A DNA stretch of 64,000 nt from Flavobacteriales bacterium (GTDB taxonomy: Bacteria; Bacteroidota; Bacteroidia; Flavobacteriales_F; PHOS-HE28): positions 1-64,000 of the forward strand of contig JADKAN010000005.1 of assembly GCA_016719225.1 (NCBI GenBank), in the 5' to 3' direction. The notes beneath the pieces were generated by a model. That model searched no databases. It was not told where the DNA came from and saw only the letters and a program-made list of their open reading frames with translations. Below, in pieces: positions 34,419 through 43,716 of the stretch (positions are counted from its first letter, which is position 1; each line of letters starts with the position of its first letter). Position numbers and translations under genes: made by a program.

Positions 34419-36602
34419 TCACTCCGCTATCACCACGCGGCGCACCATCGGTTTTGTGGATCCTTCGGCGTGTAGCATGTAAACCCCGGCCGTCAACCCG
34501 CTGAGTTGTAATTGGGCATTCCCGCTGGCTTCCACGCGAAGCACAGTGCGGCCAAGCGCATCCATCAGGTTGAGCATATGTTCCTTTCCATCCACCGGCA
34601 GTAGCATGTTCAGAACATCCCTTGCAGGAACCGGCCAAACGGCTAAGCCGTCATGGGCTTCTATTTCCGGAATGCCCACGATGGCGTTGTGCCGCGCATT
34701 CCATTCTTGGTAGAATTGGTTGGCTATGGAAGCATTGTGGATGATCAGTGTGTTCTCATCGTTCACCGTTTCCGCGCTGGTGGTCCAGTTGTGGCTGCCG
34801 GTGATCACCAGTGGGTCGTTCGTAAAGCCCTCGTCGATAATGGCGTATTTGTGATGCAGCAATCCGGGTTCGTCCAAGTGGGAAACAAGATCCACGCCTT
34901 GGCCAACGAGGTAGTTGAATTCGGAGCCGAGGGTGTTGATGTCCTCCACATCGCCGGACACCAACATGCCGGGCCGCCCTTTCGCAGCAAGGATCGCATC
35001 GCCCAAGCTGTTCTCGGTGAGCACGTAAAGTGCCAAGCGCACATTGTGTTGGGCATTGTCCAAGGCGCGTGCGATCCGGGCCGTCACCCCATCCGTAGGG
35101 CTGAAGAAACTCTCCACATATGTGCCGCCCACATTGAAGAGGTGCGGCGTGTTGTCCGTTTTGTTCGCACCGAACTTGCTCAGCGCCGCGACCGGTTGCG
35201 CACCGCTGCCGCCCCACATTTCCTCGAACTCCGTGCGGTAACAGCGCGCCAATGCCTGGTCTTGGACGAATACGATGTTGTTGTAGTCATCGAAAAAGCT
35301 CTGCGTGGTCCAGTTGCACGAGCCGCTCATAATGGTCGCCCTAGCTGCATCCTCTGCATCGATCACGAAGAATTTGTCGTGCGTGCCGCTTCCAAGGCCA
35401 TCCGTACGATAAAGCACCGGTATCGCGGGTTCCAAGCTGCTCAATGCCCAGTTGCTGGTGCTTCCTTCCGCCACCCAGCGAACGATCACGCCGCGATCAT
35501 AAGCCGCATTCACCGCGGCTACCAGCACATCGCTATTGGTGTTATACATCGCGATGTCCAAGGTTGTCCGGGCCCGGTCGATGTAGGCTTTGATGGTGTC
35601 ATCAACCGCGCCGTATAGGGCGATCGCATCTGTTCCGCTGCTGACCGTGAGGTCCACGCTCTTGTTGAAGTAAACCTTGACGGTACCGGACAATGATGAA
35701 GCAGTGGAGTAAAGGCCAAGTGGAGAAAAGGCCGTGTCGGCACCGTCCACGGAGAATGCTTTCGCGTAATAGAAGGTTGCCGGAGCAAGACCCGCTAGCA
35801 TGGCCGAATGTGAAGTGCCGATGGAGACATCTCCGCCAAACTGGCCCAAAGCGGGGGTGGTACCATAGTAAACTTGCGATGTGCCCGCCAAGTTGGTCTG
35901 CCAATTGAGCGTGAAACCGGTTGGTGTGATCAAAGCCTGGGTCACCGGCGGTAGGACGGCAATGAAGCCGAACGGCGTAATGTCACTGGCTGAACGAGGC
36001 AACAGTTGGTATCCACTGTTATAGGGCAAAGAAGGGTCGTACTGCGAGGCGATGCCCGAGATGTCCACGGCTCCTGGCGGGATCGGAGTGCCGATCAATG
36101 GATGGCCGGTTCGCAGGTATACGTTGGCCTGTTGACCACCCGATTGCACGGTATACGTATTAGCGGCAAAATTACCGGTTGCATTGAAGGTCACGCCTTC
36201 CATGCGCACGATCCGGCCTTCCACGCTTTCGCCCAACCCATTGGGTGTGATCACCTGTGCATCCGGCAATGCATTGCCGGAACTGGTCACATTGAACGCT
36301 GTGATGGGTGTGATCTCCAACAGCCCGCTGTAGTTGGTCAAAGTGCCGGTCAATGTGATCGCGTCGCCCATGGCGGGCGCAAAGCCGGGAACTGAACCCG
36401 ATCCCGGGAAAACAGCGATACCCCCGGTGGCATCCTGCACGTACCGCACGCTGCCCAACGAAGGGCCGGAAGTAACAATGCCGCTGACTGACACGGTACT
36501 TCCTACCGTGGCGTTGCGTGCATCCGACACCGCTTGTGCAGAGAGGCTGAACGATAATGGGAAAATGAAAGTTAACAGGGCGGAGCGGCCAAGGTGATAC
36601 AT
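34419..36602 (-). CDS. secreted phospholipase-D-family nuclease with OB-fold and T9SS domain
   Basis: A 727-residue exported protein. A signal peptide covers about residues 1-22 (LTFIFPLSFSLSAQA). An OB-fold like those of ExeM/NucH-type extracellular nucleases follows (VSVSGIVTSGPSLGSVRYVQD), then an FN3-like domain (FTLNWQTNLAGTSQVYYGTT), then two PLD catalytic domains with motifs HDKFFVID...GSCNWT and HHKYAIID...GSHNWT. The end is a type A sorting domain (LAVWPVPARDVLNM, LTAGVYMLHAEG). Two HKD motifs make one active site, as in the family. ATG 36602 is chosen; the longer frame to 36701 would overlap the divergent gene. Nuclease activity is inferred from the OB-fold partner. Confidence 0.85.
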   Translation of the reverse strand: MYHLGRSALLTFIFPLSFSLSAQAVSDARNATVGSTVSVSGIVTSGPSLGSVRYVQDATGGIAVFPGSGSVPGFAPAMGDAITLTGTLTNYSGLLEITPITAFNVTSSGNALPDAQVITPNGLGESVEGRIVRMEGVTFNATGNFAANTYTVQSGGQQANVYLRTGHPLIGTPIPPGAVDISGIASQYDPSLPYNSGYQLLPRSASDITPFGFIAVLPPVTQALITPTGFTLNWQTNLAGTSQVYYGTTPALGQFGGDVSIGTSHSAMLAGLAPATFYYAKAFSVDGADTAFSPLGLYSTASSLSGTVKVYFNKSVDLTVSSGTDAIALYGAVDDTIKAYIDRARTTLDIAMYNTNSDVLVAAVNAAYDRGVIVRWVAEGSTSNWALSSLEPAIPVLYRTDGLGSGTHDKFFVIDAEDAARATIMSGSCNWTTQSFFDDYNNIVFVQDQALARCYRTEFEEMWGGSGAQPVAALSKFGANKTDNTPHLFNVGGTYVESFFSPTDGVTARIARALDNAQHNVRLALYVLTENSLGDAILAAKGRPGMLVSGDVEDINTLGSEFNYLVGQGVDLVSHLDEPGLLHHKYAIIDEGFTNDPLVITGSHNWTTSAETVNDENTLIIHNASIANQFYQEWNARHNAIVGIPEIEAHDGLAVWPVPARDVLNMLLPVDGKEHMLNLMDALGRTVLRVEASGNAQLQLSGLTAGVYMLHAEGSTKPMVRRVVIAE

Positions 36603-36692
36603 GGGACAAAGATCGGTGATCACGGGGTGACGCACGCCCATTGGGAACTTCGGCACGATGCTGGATAACTTGGCCCCCAGAACCTCCGCCCT

Positions 36693-37739
36693 ATGACCCA
36701 CTGCCGTCGCCTGTTACTGTTGTTCTCCACTGCGCTTTTAATTCAAGCCGTACATGCTCAGCAGGGAGATACGCGCTATGTGCCTCGTTGCATCGGCTTT
36801 TGGAACTTGGAGAACCTGTACGACACGCTTGACGGACCGAACGACGATGCGGAATATCTCCCTGGTGCCGCTAAGCAGTGGAATACGGAGCGCTATGAAA
36901 GGAAACTCCAGCATGAAGCCCGAGTGATCAGTGAAATGGGCGTGGACGTCTTCCCCGACGGCCTCGTGGGCATGGGCATGTGCGAAGTGGAAAACCTTGC
37001 CGTAGTGGAGGACCTCATCCATACCCCCCCCTTGGACAAGCGTGGATACCGGATCGTACACCACGACAGTCCCGATCGCCGGGGTGTGGATGTTGCGTTC
37101 ATCTACAACCCGAAATACTTCACCCTGTTGCACGAAGCCGTGTATCCGCTGCGCGATCCCAACGATAGCCTTTTCCGTACACGCGATCAACTGGTGGTGA
37201 CGGGCTTGTTGGATGGCGACACGATCAGCGTGGTGGTGAACCACTGGCCTTCCCGTTTTGGCGGCGAAAAGCGCTCCTTGCCTAAACGCGCACTCGCCGC
37301 AAAGCTCGGGCGTCACATCATCGATTCGTTGCAGGCCATCAACCCCAATGCCCGCGTCCTTTACATGGGAGATCTTAATGATGACCCCGTGGACCCCAGC
37401 GTCCGTAAATTCTTGAACACCACCGGCGACAAGGCTCTTGCCACTGGCAGCAAGCTGTTCAATCCCATGTACGACCTCTATCAGAAAGGCATCGGTACAT
37501 TGGCTTGGCGCGATTCCTGGAATCTCTTCGATCAGATCATCATGACACCGTCCTTGGTCAATGCCACGGATGATGGGTACCGGTTTTATGGCGCGCGCGT
37601 CTACAACCAACCCTATTTACGGCAGGACGAGGGGAACTACACGGGCTATCCATTGCGCACGTATGTGGGTGACACTTATCAAGGCGGCTATAGCGATCAC
37701 TTCCCTGTGTATGTCATACTGGTGAAACCCGTGAAGTAG
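36693..37739 (+). CDS. secreted endonuclease/exonuclease/phosphatase-family protein
   Basis: A 348-residue EEP-superfamily (DNase I-like) hydrolase with signal peptide (cleavage near HAQQ, residue 23). Motifs in order: RCIGFWNLENLYDT (metal-binding Asn), VGMCEVENLAVVEDL (metal Glu), SPDRRGVDVAFIY, VVVNHWPSRFGGEKRS (catalytic His), YMGDLNDDPVDPS (Asp, Asn) and GYSDHFPVYVIL (terminal Asp-His). The full set is present, so it should be active. It is transcribed away from the secreted PLD nuclease with only 90 bp between their starts; TAACTTGG at 36666-36673 may be its -7 element. Confidence 0.9.
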   Translation: MTHCRRLLLLFSTALLIQAVHAQQGDTRYVPRCIGFWNLENLYDTLDGPNDDAEYLPGAAKQWNTERYERKLQHEARVISEMGVDVFPDGLVGMGMCEVENLAVVEDLIHTPPLDKRGYRIVHHDSPDRRGVDVAFIYNPKYFTLLHEAVYPLRDPNDSLFRTRDQLVVTGLLDGDTISVVVNHWPSRFGGEKRSLPKRALAAKLGRHIIDSLQAINPNARVLYMGDLNDDPVDPSVRKFLNTTGDKALATGSKLFNPMYDLYQKGIGTLAWRDSWNLFDQIIMTPSLVNATDDGYRFYGARVYNQPYLRQDEGNYTGYPLRTYVGDTYQGGYSDHFPVYVILVKPVK

Positions 37740-37800
37740 TTCCCCTCGTATCTCTCGCTTTGGATCCTGAGCACGAACACCTCCCCGCACCCCTCCGGAT

Positions 37801-37808
37801 TAACTTCG
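37801..37808 (+). promoter_or_regulatory. -7 element of hldD
   Basis: TAACTTCG matches TAnnTTTG at seven of eight positions and ends four bases before the hldD ATG, the same distance as at the ArsR gene, so the mRNA is probably leaderless. No convincing -33 element is seen. Confidence 0.45.
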
Positions 37809-37812
37809 CGCC

Positions 37813-38772
37813 ATGATCGTAGTGACTGGAGCAGCGGGTTTTATCGGTAGCATGCTGCTAAGAGAATTGCAGCATCGCGGATACGGGGACCTCGTGGCCG
37901 TGGACGACTTTTCGCATCCCGAGAAATCGCACAATCTGGAAGGCATCAATTTGGCCCAGCGTGTCGAACGTTCTGTTTTTCCGGAGTGGATCGATGCGAA
38001 CGAGAGCCTGGTGCAATTCATCTTCCACCTCGGGGCCCGCACCGACACCACTGAGTTCAACAAGGCTGTCTTCGACGAACTGAATGTGCGCTCCAGCCAA
38101 CGGATCTGGGAGCGATGCGCGAAATATGCGATCCCGCTGGTGCATGCTTCTTCCGCTGCCACCTATGGCGACGGTGACTTGGGTTATAGCGATACGGACG
38201 ATGCCCTACCCTATCAGCTGAAGCCTCTCAATCCCTACGGGGAAAGCAAGAACGAATTCGACAAGTGGGCATTGGAACAGAACGCGAAGCCTTATTTCTG
38301 GGCAGGCCTGAAGTTCTTCAACGTCTATGGACCGAACGAGTACCACAAGGGTCGCATGGCATCGGTGGTCTTTCACGCTTACAACCAGATCACGGCCAGT
38401 GGGGGCATGAAGCTCTTCCGTAGTCATCGCCCGGACTACACCGACGGCGGCCAACTTCGCGATTTCGTTTATGTGAAGGACCTCTGCGACGTGTGTATTT
38501 TCCTGATGGAGCAACGCAAGCACAGCGGCATTTATAACCTCGGTAGTGGCAAGGCACGCACATTCTTGGACCTTGCGCGCGCCACGTTCAACTCCATGGG
38601 CAAGGCGGAAAAGATCGAATTCATCGACACGCCGGTGGACATCCGCGACAAGTACCAATATTTCACGGAAGCACCTATGGGGAAATTGCGCGGAATTGGC
38701 TATGCGAAGCCTTTCCATACGTTGGAAGAAGGCGTCGACGACTATGTGCGCAAGCACTTGGCGAAACGCTGA
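37813..38772 (+). CDS. hldD: ADP-L-glycero-D-manno-heptose-6-epimerase
   Basis: Epimerises ADP-D-glycero-D-manno-heptose to the L-glycero form used for the LPS inner core. The 319-residue SDR protein starts IVVTGAAGFIGSML (NAD(P) site), has the HldD-type FHLGARTDTTE, HASSAATYGDG, YGESKNEFDKW (Tyr-x-x-x-Lys) and WAGLKFFNVYGPNEYHKGRMAS. These HldD-specific stretches separate it from other epimerases. It is monocistronic and convergent with the MerR gene. An LPS heptose core is therefore expected in the organism. Confidence 0.93.
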   Translation: MIVVTGAAGFIGSMLLRELQHRGYGDLVAVDDFSHPEKSHNLEGINLAQRVERSVFPEWIDANESLVQFIFHLGARTDTTEFNKAVFDELNVRSSQRIWERCAKYAIPLVHASSAATYGDGDLGYSDTDDALPYQLKPLNPYGESKNEFDKWALEQNAKPYFWAGLKFFNVYGPNEYHKGRMASVVFHAYNQITASGGMKLFRSHRPDYTDGGQLRDFVYVKDLCDVCIFLMEQRKHSGIYNLGSGKARTFLDLARATFNSMGKAEKIEFIDTPVDIRDKYQYFTEAPMGKLRGIGYAKPFHTLEEGVDDYVRKHLAKR

Positions 38773-38783
38773 ACAAGACTATT

Positions 38784-39152
38784 TCAAGCCGCGCCTGGAT
38801 CCGCCTGCGGGCGCAACTGCAAGAGTTGAGCTTTCACACGCTCCAGCTTGCGTCGGATCTCTTCAACCGGCAGGTCCGCTGCAGGTGGTACATCCACGGG
38901 CTCATGCCTCTTCAACTGGTCCTTCGCGCCCTGTAGCGTGAAACCGCGGTCCTTTACCAAGTGCTGGATCCGCCGCACCTGTTCAATGTCGTCCTTGGTA
39001 TAGAGCCGGTCCCCCTTGTTGGTCCGCTTGGGTCTCAACGTGCCGAATTCCTTCTCCCAGTAGCGCAAAAGCGAAGTATTGACGCCAAGCCTTTCCGCCA
39101 CTTCCCCGATGGGCCAGTACATCCGCTCTATGGACTTTTCCTTCAGGGGCAT
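38784..39152 (-). CDS. MerR-family transcriptional regulator
   Basis: A 122-residue regulator with an N-terminal MerR helix-turn-helix (WPIGEVAERLGVNTSLLRYWEKEF) and the wing segment RLYTKDDIEQVRRIQHLVKDRG, followed by a coiled C-terminus (IRRKLERVKAQLLQL). No ligand-binding Cys is present. ATG 39152 is chosen because the longer frame overlaps the peptidase stop region and adds atypical residues. This MerR type next to an M23 peptidase is frequent in Bacteroidota, as I recall; the target is unknown. Confidence 0.88.
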   Translation of the reverse strand: MPLKEKSIERMYWPIGEVAERLGVNTSLLRYWEKEFGTLRPKRTNKGDRLYTKDDIEQVRRIQHLVKDRGFTLQGAKDQLKRHEPVDVPPAADLPVEEIRRKLERVKAQLLQLRPQADPGAA

Positions 39153-39169
39153 GGCAGCTAAAATAGTGA

Positions 39170-40138
39170 TCAATCCAAGGATTGTCCGGCGTTCCGGCTG
39201 ATCTCCACCATTCTTGCGTATTCCTCCGGTGTTAAACTGTTGAACAGGAAGTTCACCGGGTCCACGGGCACGCCATCCTTGTGTACTTCGTAATGCAGGT
39301 GCGGGCCCGTGCTAAGCCCCGTACTGCCCACTTCACCAATGGTGTCACCCCGCTTCACACGCTGTCCTTCCCGAACGGTGATCTTGCTCATGTGTCCGTA
39401 AAGTGTTTCATAGCCGAAGCCGTGGTCGATCACCACATGGTCGCCAAAACCGCTGGCATTGTAACCCGCGAACGACACGCGCCCGTCACCCGTAGCATGG
39501 ATCTTCGTACCGGTCGGGCTGGTAAAATCAAGGCCCATATGTGGTTTTTCGATCTTGTAAATAGGGTGCATGCGTTCGCCGAAGCCGGAGCTGACCCGGG
39601 TTTCATCCGATGGTATGGGTTCTACCGAAGGAATGCTGGCCAACAGTTCCTGCTTGCGCATCACGAGTTCGCCAACTTCGTCCAGCGACCTGCTTTGTAC
39701 CACCATTTGTTTGGCAATGCGGTCCAGCCGCTTCCGCGTCTCGATCACCAAGCTGCTGTTCGCGAAGCCCTCCAGGTCTTTATAACGGTTCACCCCACCG
39801 ATGCCCGCCATGCGCACGGTGTTGGGGATCGGGTCCGCCTCGAAGATCACCCGGTACACATTATCGTCGCGCTGCTCAATATCGCCCAGCACGTTCTCCA
39901 TCTCCCCGAGCTGCTTGTTGATCAGGTCGTATTCTGCCAAAAGCCGCTGGTTCTCCTGCCTGAGCTTCGCTTCTTTTGGCGAATCAATGAACTGGAACGC
40001 TAAAAAGATCCCCACGGTCCCCATCAAAAGGCCGGGTGCCAACGCCAAGGAGGTGCGCTTGATCTTCTTCCAGCCGCTGAGCCGGATCCGCTCGAAATTG
40101 AGCGTGTTGGGGTTGAAGCGGTACTTGTGCTCGGCCAT
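39170..40138 (-). CDS. M23-family (LytM) peptidoglycan metallopeptidase
   Basis: A 322-residue cell-wall endopeptidase. A basic cytoplasmic start is followed by a transmembrane helix near residues 30-50 (LALAPGLLMGTVGIFLAFQF), a coiled coil (EAKLRQENQRLLAEYDLINKQ in part, to about residue 85), and the C-terminal LytM domain with zinc motifs HMGLDFTSPTGT, VVIDHGFGYETLYGHMSKI and GPHLHYEV. Both HxxxD and HxH are complete, so it should be active, cross-link-cleaving in the periplasm. The MerR gene follows 17 bp after its stop. Confidence 0.93.
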   Translation of the reverse strand: MAEHKYRFNPNTLNFERIRLSGWKKIKRTSLALAPGLLMGTVGIFLAFQFIDSPKEAKLRQENQRLLAEYDLINKQLGEMENVLGDIEQRDDNVYRVIFEADPIPNTVRMAGIGGVNRYKDLEGFANSSLVIETRKRLDRIAKQMVVQSRSLDEVGELVMRKQELLASIPSVEPIPSDETRVSSGFGERMHPIYKIEKPHMGLDFTSPTGTKIHATGDGRVSFAGYNASGFGDHVVIDHGFGYETLYGHMSKITVREGQRVKRGDTIGEVGSTGLSTGPHLHYEVHKDGVPVDPVNFLFNSLTPEEYARMVEISRNAGQSLD

Positions 40139-40210
40139 TGTGGTACCTGCGGAAGTTGCGAAGATAGCCGACGACTAATTTTGCGTGCCTTTCGGATGAT
40201 CGGAGATTGA

Positions 40211-40393
40211 TCCAAGAGGCACAGAGGACACAAAGAAGCTCGAATGGTGAACGGTGAATGGACATCCTCCGAAACAGCGTTGAAATGCATCTCTCTGTGA
40301 ACTCTGTGCCTCTGTGGTGATCTTTTAAAACTCAAGACTAACGCCTCACGATTAAAGGATCTTCTTTGTGCCTCCGTGTCTGTGTGGTGAACC
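40211..40393. repeat. three diverged copies of a CTCTGTG-type intergenic motif
   Basis: In the spacer between the M23 peptidase and alaS, related stretches appear at 40211-40238 (inverted), 40291-40320 and 40361-40390 (direct). The shared core is CTTTGTGCCTCTGTGG with small changes. Between them lie short pieces that also echo each other (CTCAAGACTAACGCCTCACG and CTCACGGCTCAAGACC). No protein is encoded. It resembles repetitive intergenic filler seen in environmental genomes; its role is unknown. Confidence 0.6.
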
Positions 40394-40429
40394 TTTCTCA
40401 CTCACGGCTCAAGACCCACTTCTCCCTCC

Positions 40430-43030
40430 ATGCCCTCCTCTCACCAGATCCGCCAACAGTTCCTCGACCATTTCGCCAAGCACGGCCACACGATCGTGCC
40501 CAGCGCACCCTTGGTGGTGAAGGATGACCCGACGTTGATGTTCATCAATGCGGGTATGAATCCCTTCAAGGATCTGTTCCTGGGTAATAGGCCCATTACC
40601 CAACGGCGCATCGCCGACTCACAGAAGTGCCTCCGTGTTTCCGGTAAGCACAACGACTTGGAGGAAGTAGGCATCGACACCTACCACCACACGCTGTTCG
40701 AAATGCTCGGTAATTGGAGCTTTGGCGACTACTTCAAGGTGGAAGCGATCCAGTGGGCATGGGAGCTTTTGGTGGATACCTATGGGATCGATCCGTCCAA
40801 GATCTACGTCACCTATTTCGGCGGCGATGCAAAGGATGGCTTGGACCCCGATACCGAAACGCGCGACCTCTGGCTACAATACCTGCCTACAGAGCGGGTG
40901 TTGCCCTTCGGAAAGAAGGATAATTTTTGGGAAATGGGGGAGTCCGGACCCTGCGGTCCGTGTACGGAGATCCATGTGGACGTGCGCAGCGAAGAAGAGA
41001 AAAAGCTGGTGCCCGGCGCGGAATTGGTCAACGGCGACAACCCTCACGTGATCGAGGTTTGGAACAATGTCTTCATGCAGTTCGAACGAAGATCCGATGG
41101 TTCCTTGCATCCGCTGCCGGCCCGCCACGTGGACACCGGCATGGGCTTCGAGCGTCTTTGTATGGTGTTGCAGGGCAAGCGCAGCAATTATGACACTGAC
41201 GTGTTCCAGCCATTGATCCAGGCGTTGGCCAAGGCCTGCGGAATGACCTACGGAAAGGATGAAATGGCGGACGTTGCGATGCGCGTTGTTGCCGATCACT
41301 TACGTGCCATAGCCTTCACCATCGCTGATGGACAGCTCCCCGGGAACACCGGCGCCGGCTATGTGATCCGCCGCATCCTCCGCCGTGCCGTGCGCTATGG
41401 CTACAGCTTTCTCGGCTTGGACGAACCCTTCATCCATGCGTTGGTGCCAGTGTTGGCGGAACAGATGGGCGTACAATTCCCCGAACTGCGCAAGCAGCAG
41501 GAACTCATCATCAATGTGGTGCTGGAGGAAGAGCGTTCTTTCCTGCGCACGCTTGAGACCGGTACGAAGCGACTGGAACAGTTGATCACGGAAAACAAAG
41601 GCACCCTTAGCGGCGCCAAGGCTTTCGAGCTTTTCGACACGTTCGGCTTCCCCATTGATCTTACGCAGCTCATGGCCCGCGAGCAGGGTGTGGACGTGGA
41701 TATGAAAGGCTTCGAGGTCGAACTCAAGAAGCAGAAGGATCGGTCACGTGCAGCCACGACCATCACCACCGGCGATTGGACCGATCTGGCTACAGGTACC
41801 ACGGAATTCATAGGTTATGACACTTTTTCCACGAAGGCCCGCATTCTGCGCTACCGACAGGTAAAGGATAAGGCCGGCGACAGATACCAGATCGTACTGG
41901 ACCGCACCCCTTTCTACCCCGAAGGCGGCGGCCAAGTGGGCGACCAAGGCTGGCTGGTGCAGGGCACTGCCAAAGTCGCCGTCCTGGATACGCGTCGCGA
42001 AAACCAACTCATCGTACACTTCACCAAGGAATTGCCGCCCGATGTGGCCGCACCTGTCGTGGCACAAGTGGACGAGCACCGCCGGAAATTGATCCGTCGC
42101 AACCATACCGCCACCCATTTGCTGCATTTTGCACTGCGGAAAGTCCTTGGTACACACGTGGAACAAAAAGGCTCATTGGTTTCAGCGGATAAGTTGCGTT
42201 TCGACATTTCGCATTTCGCCAGGATCACCCCGGAGGAATTGGAGCAAGTACAAGCCGAGGCACAAGCCTTGGTCCGCGCCGACATACCTCTGGAGGAAAT
42301 GCGCGATGTGCCCGTGAAAGAGGCGATGGGCATGGGTGCAATGGCCCTCTTCGGAGAGAAGTACGGTGATGCTGTGCGCGTCATCAAGTTCGGGGAGAGC
42401 GTGGAGCTTTGCGGCGGTGTGCATGTCCCACGTACGGGAGAGATCGGAGCGCTGCGCATTGTGTCGGAAGGTGCGCTGGCTGCCGGCATAAGGCGCATTG
42501 AGGCCATTACAAGTGAAGCTGCTGAGCAGTTCGTTGAAGCGCGCCTTGATACCCTGGAAAAACTACAGCACCTCCTGAAAGAACCCAAGGATGCCGTAAC
42601 CGCGCTTGAGGCCCTGATCGAGCAGAACAATGCTTTGGCCAAGGAACTGGAAAAAGCTGCCATGGAAAAGGTGGATGCCTTGCAGCATACTCTACTGGAG
42701 CATGCGGTACAAAAGCCCAATGGCCGCTTGCTTGCTCGCGAAGTGGACCTGGACGCTAACGGCATGCGCGAACTCGCCTTCCGGCTGAAGGATGCCAACA
42801 AAGATCTGCTCTTGGTCCTAGGTGCCAAGCGTGATGGCAAAGCCTTATTGGCTGTAATGGTGGGTGACGACCTGCAAGCCAAGGGCCTGAAAGCCACCGA
42901 TGCCATTAAGGCCTTGGCCGGGGAGATCAAGGGCGGCGGGGGAGGGCAGCCTTTCTTCGCGACCGCTGGTGGCAAGGATCCCGAAGGCTTGGGCAAGGCA
43001 TTGGCGAAGGCCGCTGCACTACTGGACTGA
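40430..43030 (+). CDS. alaS: alanyl-tRNA synthetase
   Basis: Charges tRNA-Ala. The 866 residues contain the class II catalytic core (INAGMNPFKDLFLG, MGESGPCGPCTEIHVD, RHVDTGMGFERL), the tRNA-binding region, the editing domain with HTATHLLH and CGGVHV (zinc ligands), a coiled coil and the C-terminal DHHA1-like domain with the GGGGGQPFFATAGGK motif. Length is normal. ATG 40430 is supported by the usual start SSHQIRQQFLDHFA. It is a single gene with a hairpin 28 bp downstream. Confidence 0.97.
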   Translation: MPSSHQIRQQFLDHFAKHGHTIVPSAPLVVKDDPTLMFINAGMNPFKDLFLGNRPITQRRIADSQKCLRVSGKHNDLEEVGIDTYHHTLFEMLGNWSFGDYFKVEAIQWAWELLVDTYGIDPSKIYVTYFGGDAKDGLDPDTETRDLWLQYLPTERVLPFGKKDNFWEMGESGPCGPCTEIHVDVRSEEEKKLVPGAELVNGDNPHVIEVWNNVFMQFERRSDGSLHPLPARHVDTGMGFERLCMVLQGKRSNYDTDVFQPLIQALAKACGMTYGKDEMADVAMRVVADHLRAIAFTIADGQLPGNTGAGYVIRRILRRAVRYGYSFLGLDEPFIHALVPVLAEQMGVQFPELRKQQELIINVVLEEERSFLRTLETGTKRLEQLITENKGTLSGAKAFELFDTFGFPIDLTQLMAREQGVDVDMKGFEVELKKQKDRSRAATTITTGDWTDLATGTTEFIGYDTFSTKARILRYRQVKDKAGDRYQIVLDRTPFYPEGGGQVGDQGWLVQGTAKVAVLDTRRENQLIVHFTKELPPDVAAPVVAQVDEHRRKLIRRNHTATHLLHFALRKVLGTHVEQKGSLVSADKLRFDISHFARITPEELEQVQAEAQALVRADIPLEEMRDVPVKEAMGMGAMALFGEKYGDAVRVIKFGESVELCGGVHVPRTGEIGALRIVSEGALAAGIRRIEAITSEAAEQFVEARLDTLEKLQHLLKEPKDAVTALEALIEQNNALAKELEKAAMEKVDALQHTLLEHAVQKPNGRLLAREVDLDANGMRELAFRLKDANKDLLLVLGAKRDGKALLAVMVGDDLQAKGLKATDAIKALAGEIKGGGGGQPFFATAGGKDPEGLGKALAKAAALLD

Positions 43031-43057
43031 AGCGATCCGGTATCGCCGAAATGAAAA

Positions 43058-43101
43058 ATTCCTGATCTCGCTTACCCTTATGGGTGGGCGAGATCAGGAA
43101 T
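43058..43101 (-). terminator. rho-independent terminator of the small membrane-protein gene
   Basis: A perfect 14-bp stem (43058-43071 with 43088-43101) encloses a second small stem (ACCC with GGGT). Read on the minus strand it ends in TTTTTCATTTC, a T-run just after the stem, 32 bp past the stop of the gene at 43133. There is no T-run on the plus side, so alaS may use it only partly. Confidence 0.75.
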
Positions 43102-43132
43102 GTTAGCTTCTGTATGAGTCCGCTGAGTGGGA

Positions 43133-43570
43133 TCAAGCCATACTTGGGCTAGTGTGCCTCTTATCCTCAGGAATATGCTTCCCATAGACCGGACCTAGAT
43201 ACTCCGTATCGTAGCTCATTCCCAAGTTGAAGATGTAAAGCCCGTTCAGAATCATAACCAGCACATAGTCCAGCATGGTGCGCTTACCAAAGCTCTGGCA
43301 TAGCTCCACCCACACTTTCGGGATCAAGTATAGCTGCCCATACACGGGAATGAAGAACAGGAAGATGTGACTTGCGGGGCGGCCGATGATCTTCAGAAAA
43401 ATGATCACGTTCCAGACCGGTACAATGGCAGCGATCCCGGGCTGGCCGGCCTTTTCATACAACCGCCATTGTGCCACTACCGACAGCAGCAGCATGAAAC
43501 CAAGGATGTAGAACATGCTATCCCCGAATTTCCCGTACAGGAAGCCGTATGTGTTGCTCAGGATGCTCAT
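43133..43570 (-). CDS. small membrane protein, DUF5684-like
   Basis: A 145-residue protein with three or four hydrophobic segments (DSMFYILGFMLLLSVVAQW, IAAIVPVWNVIIFLKIIG, HIFLFFIPVYGQLYLIPKVW, DYVLVMILNGLYIFNLG). The pattern EKAGQPGIAAIVPVWN and KIIGRPA is that of DUF5684-type proteins often seen near signal peptidases. Function is unknown. ATG 43570 is preferred over a TTG at 43588. It ends in a terminator and is separated by 146 bp from the response regulator upstream. Confidence 0.75.
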   Translation of the reverse strand: MSILSNTYGFLYGKFGDSMFYILGFMLLLSVVAQWRLYEKAGQPGIAAIVPVWNVIIFLKIIGRPASHIFLFFIPVYGQLYLIPKVWVELCQSFGKRTMLDYVLVMILNGLYIFNLGMSYDTEYLGPVYGKHIPEDKRHTSPSMA

Positions 43571-43716
43571 TTGCGCTTGGTTTTTCAAGTTACCCCCCCC
43601 TGCGTACCTGGATCTTAGGTCCGTTGTTTAGACGGACTTAAATCGAAAGGGTTGCCCCGTGAGCAAGTAAACTTTGTAAAGGCTTTTCAACCGTCCGGTC
43701 GGGAAAACTCAGACTC

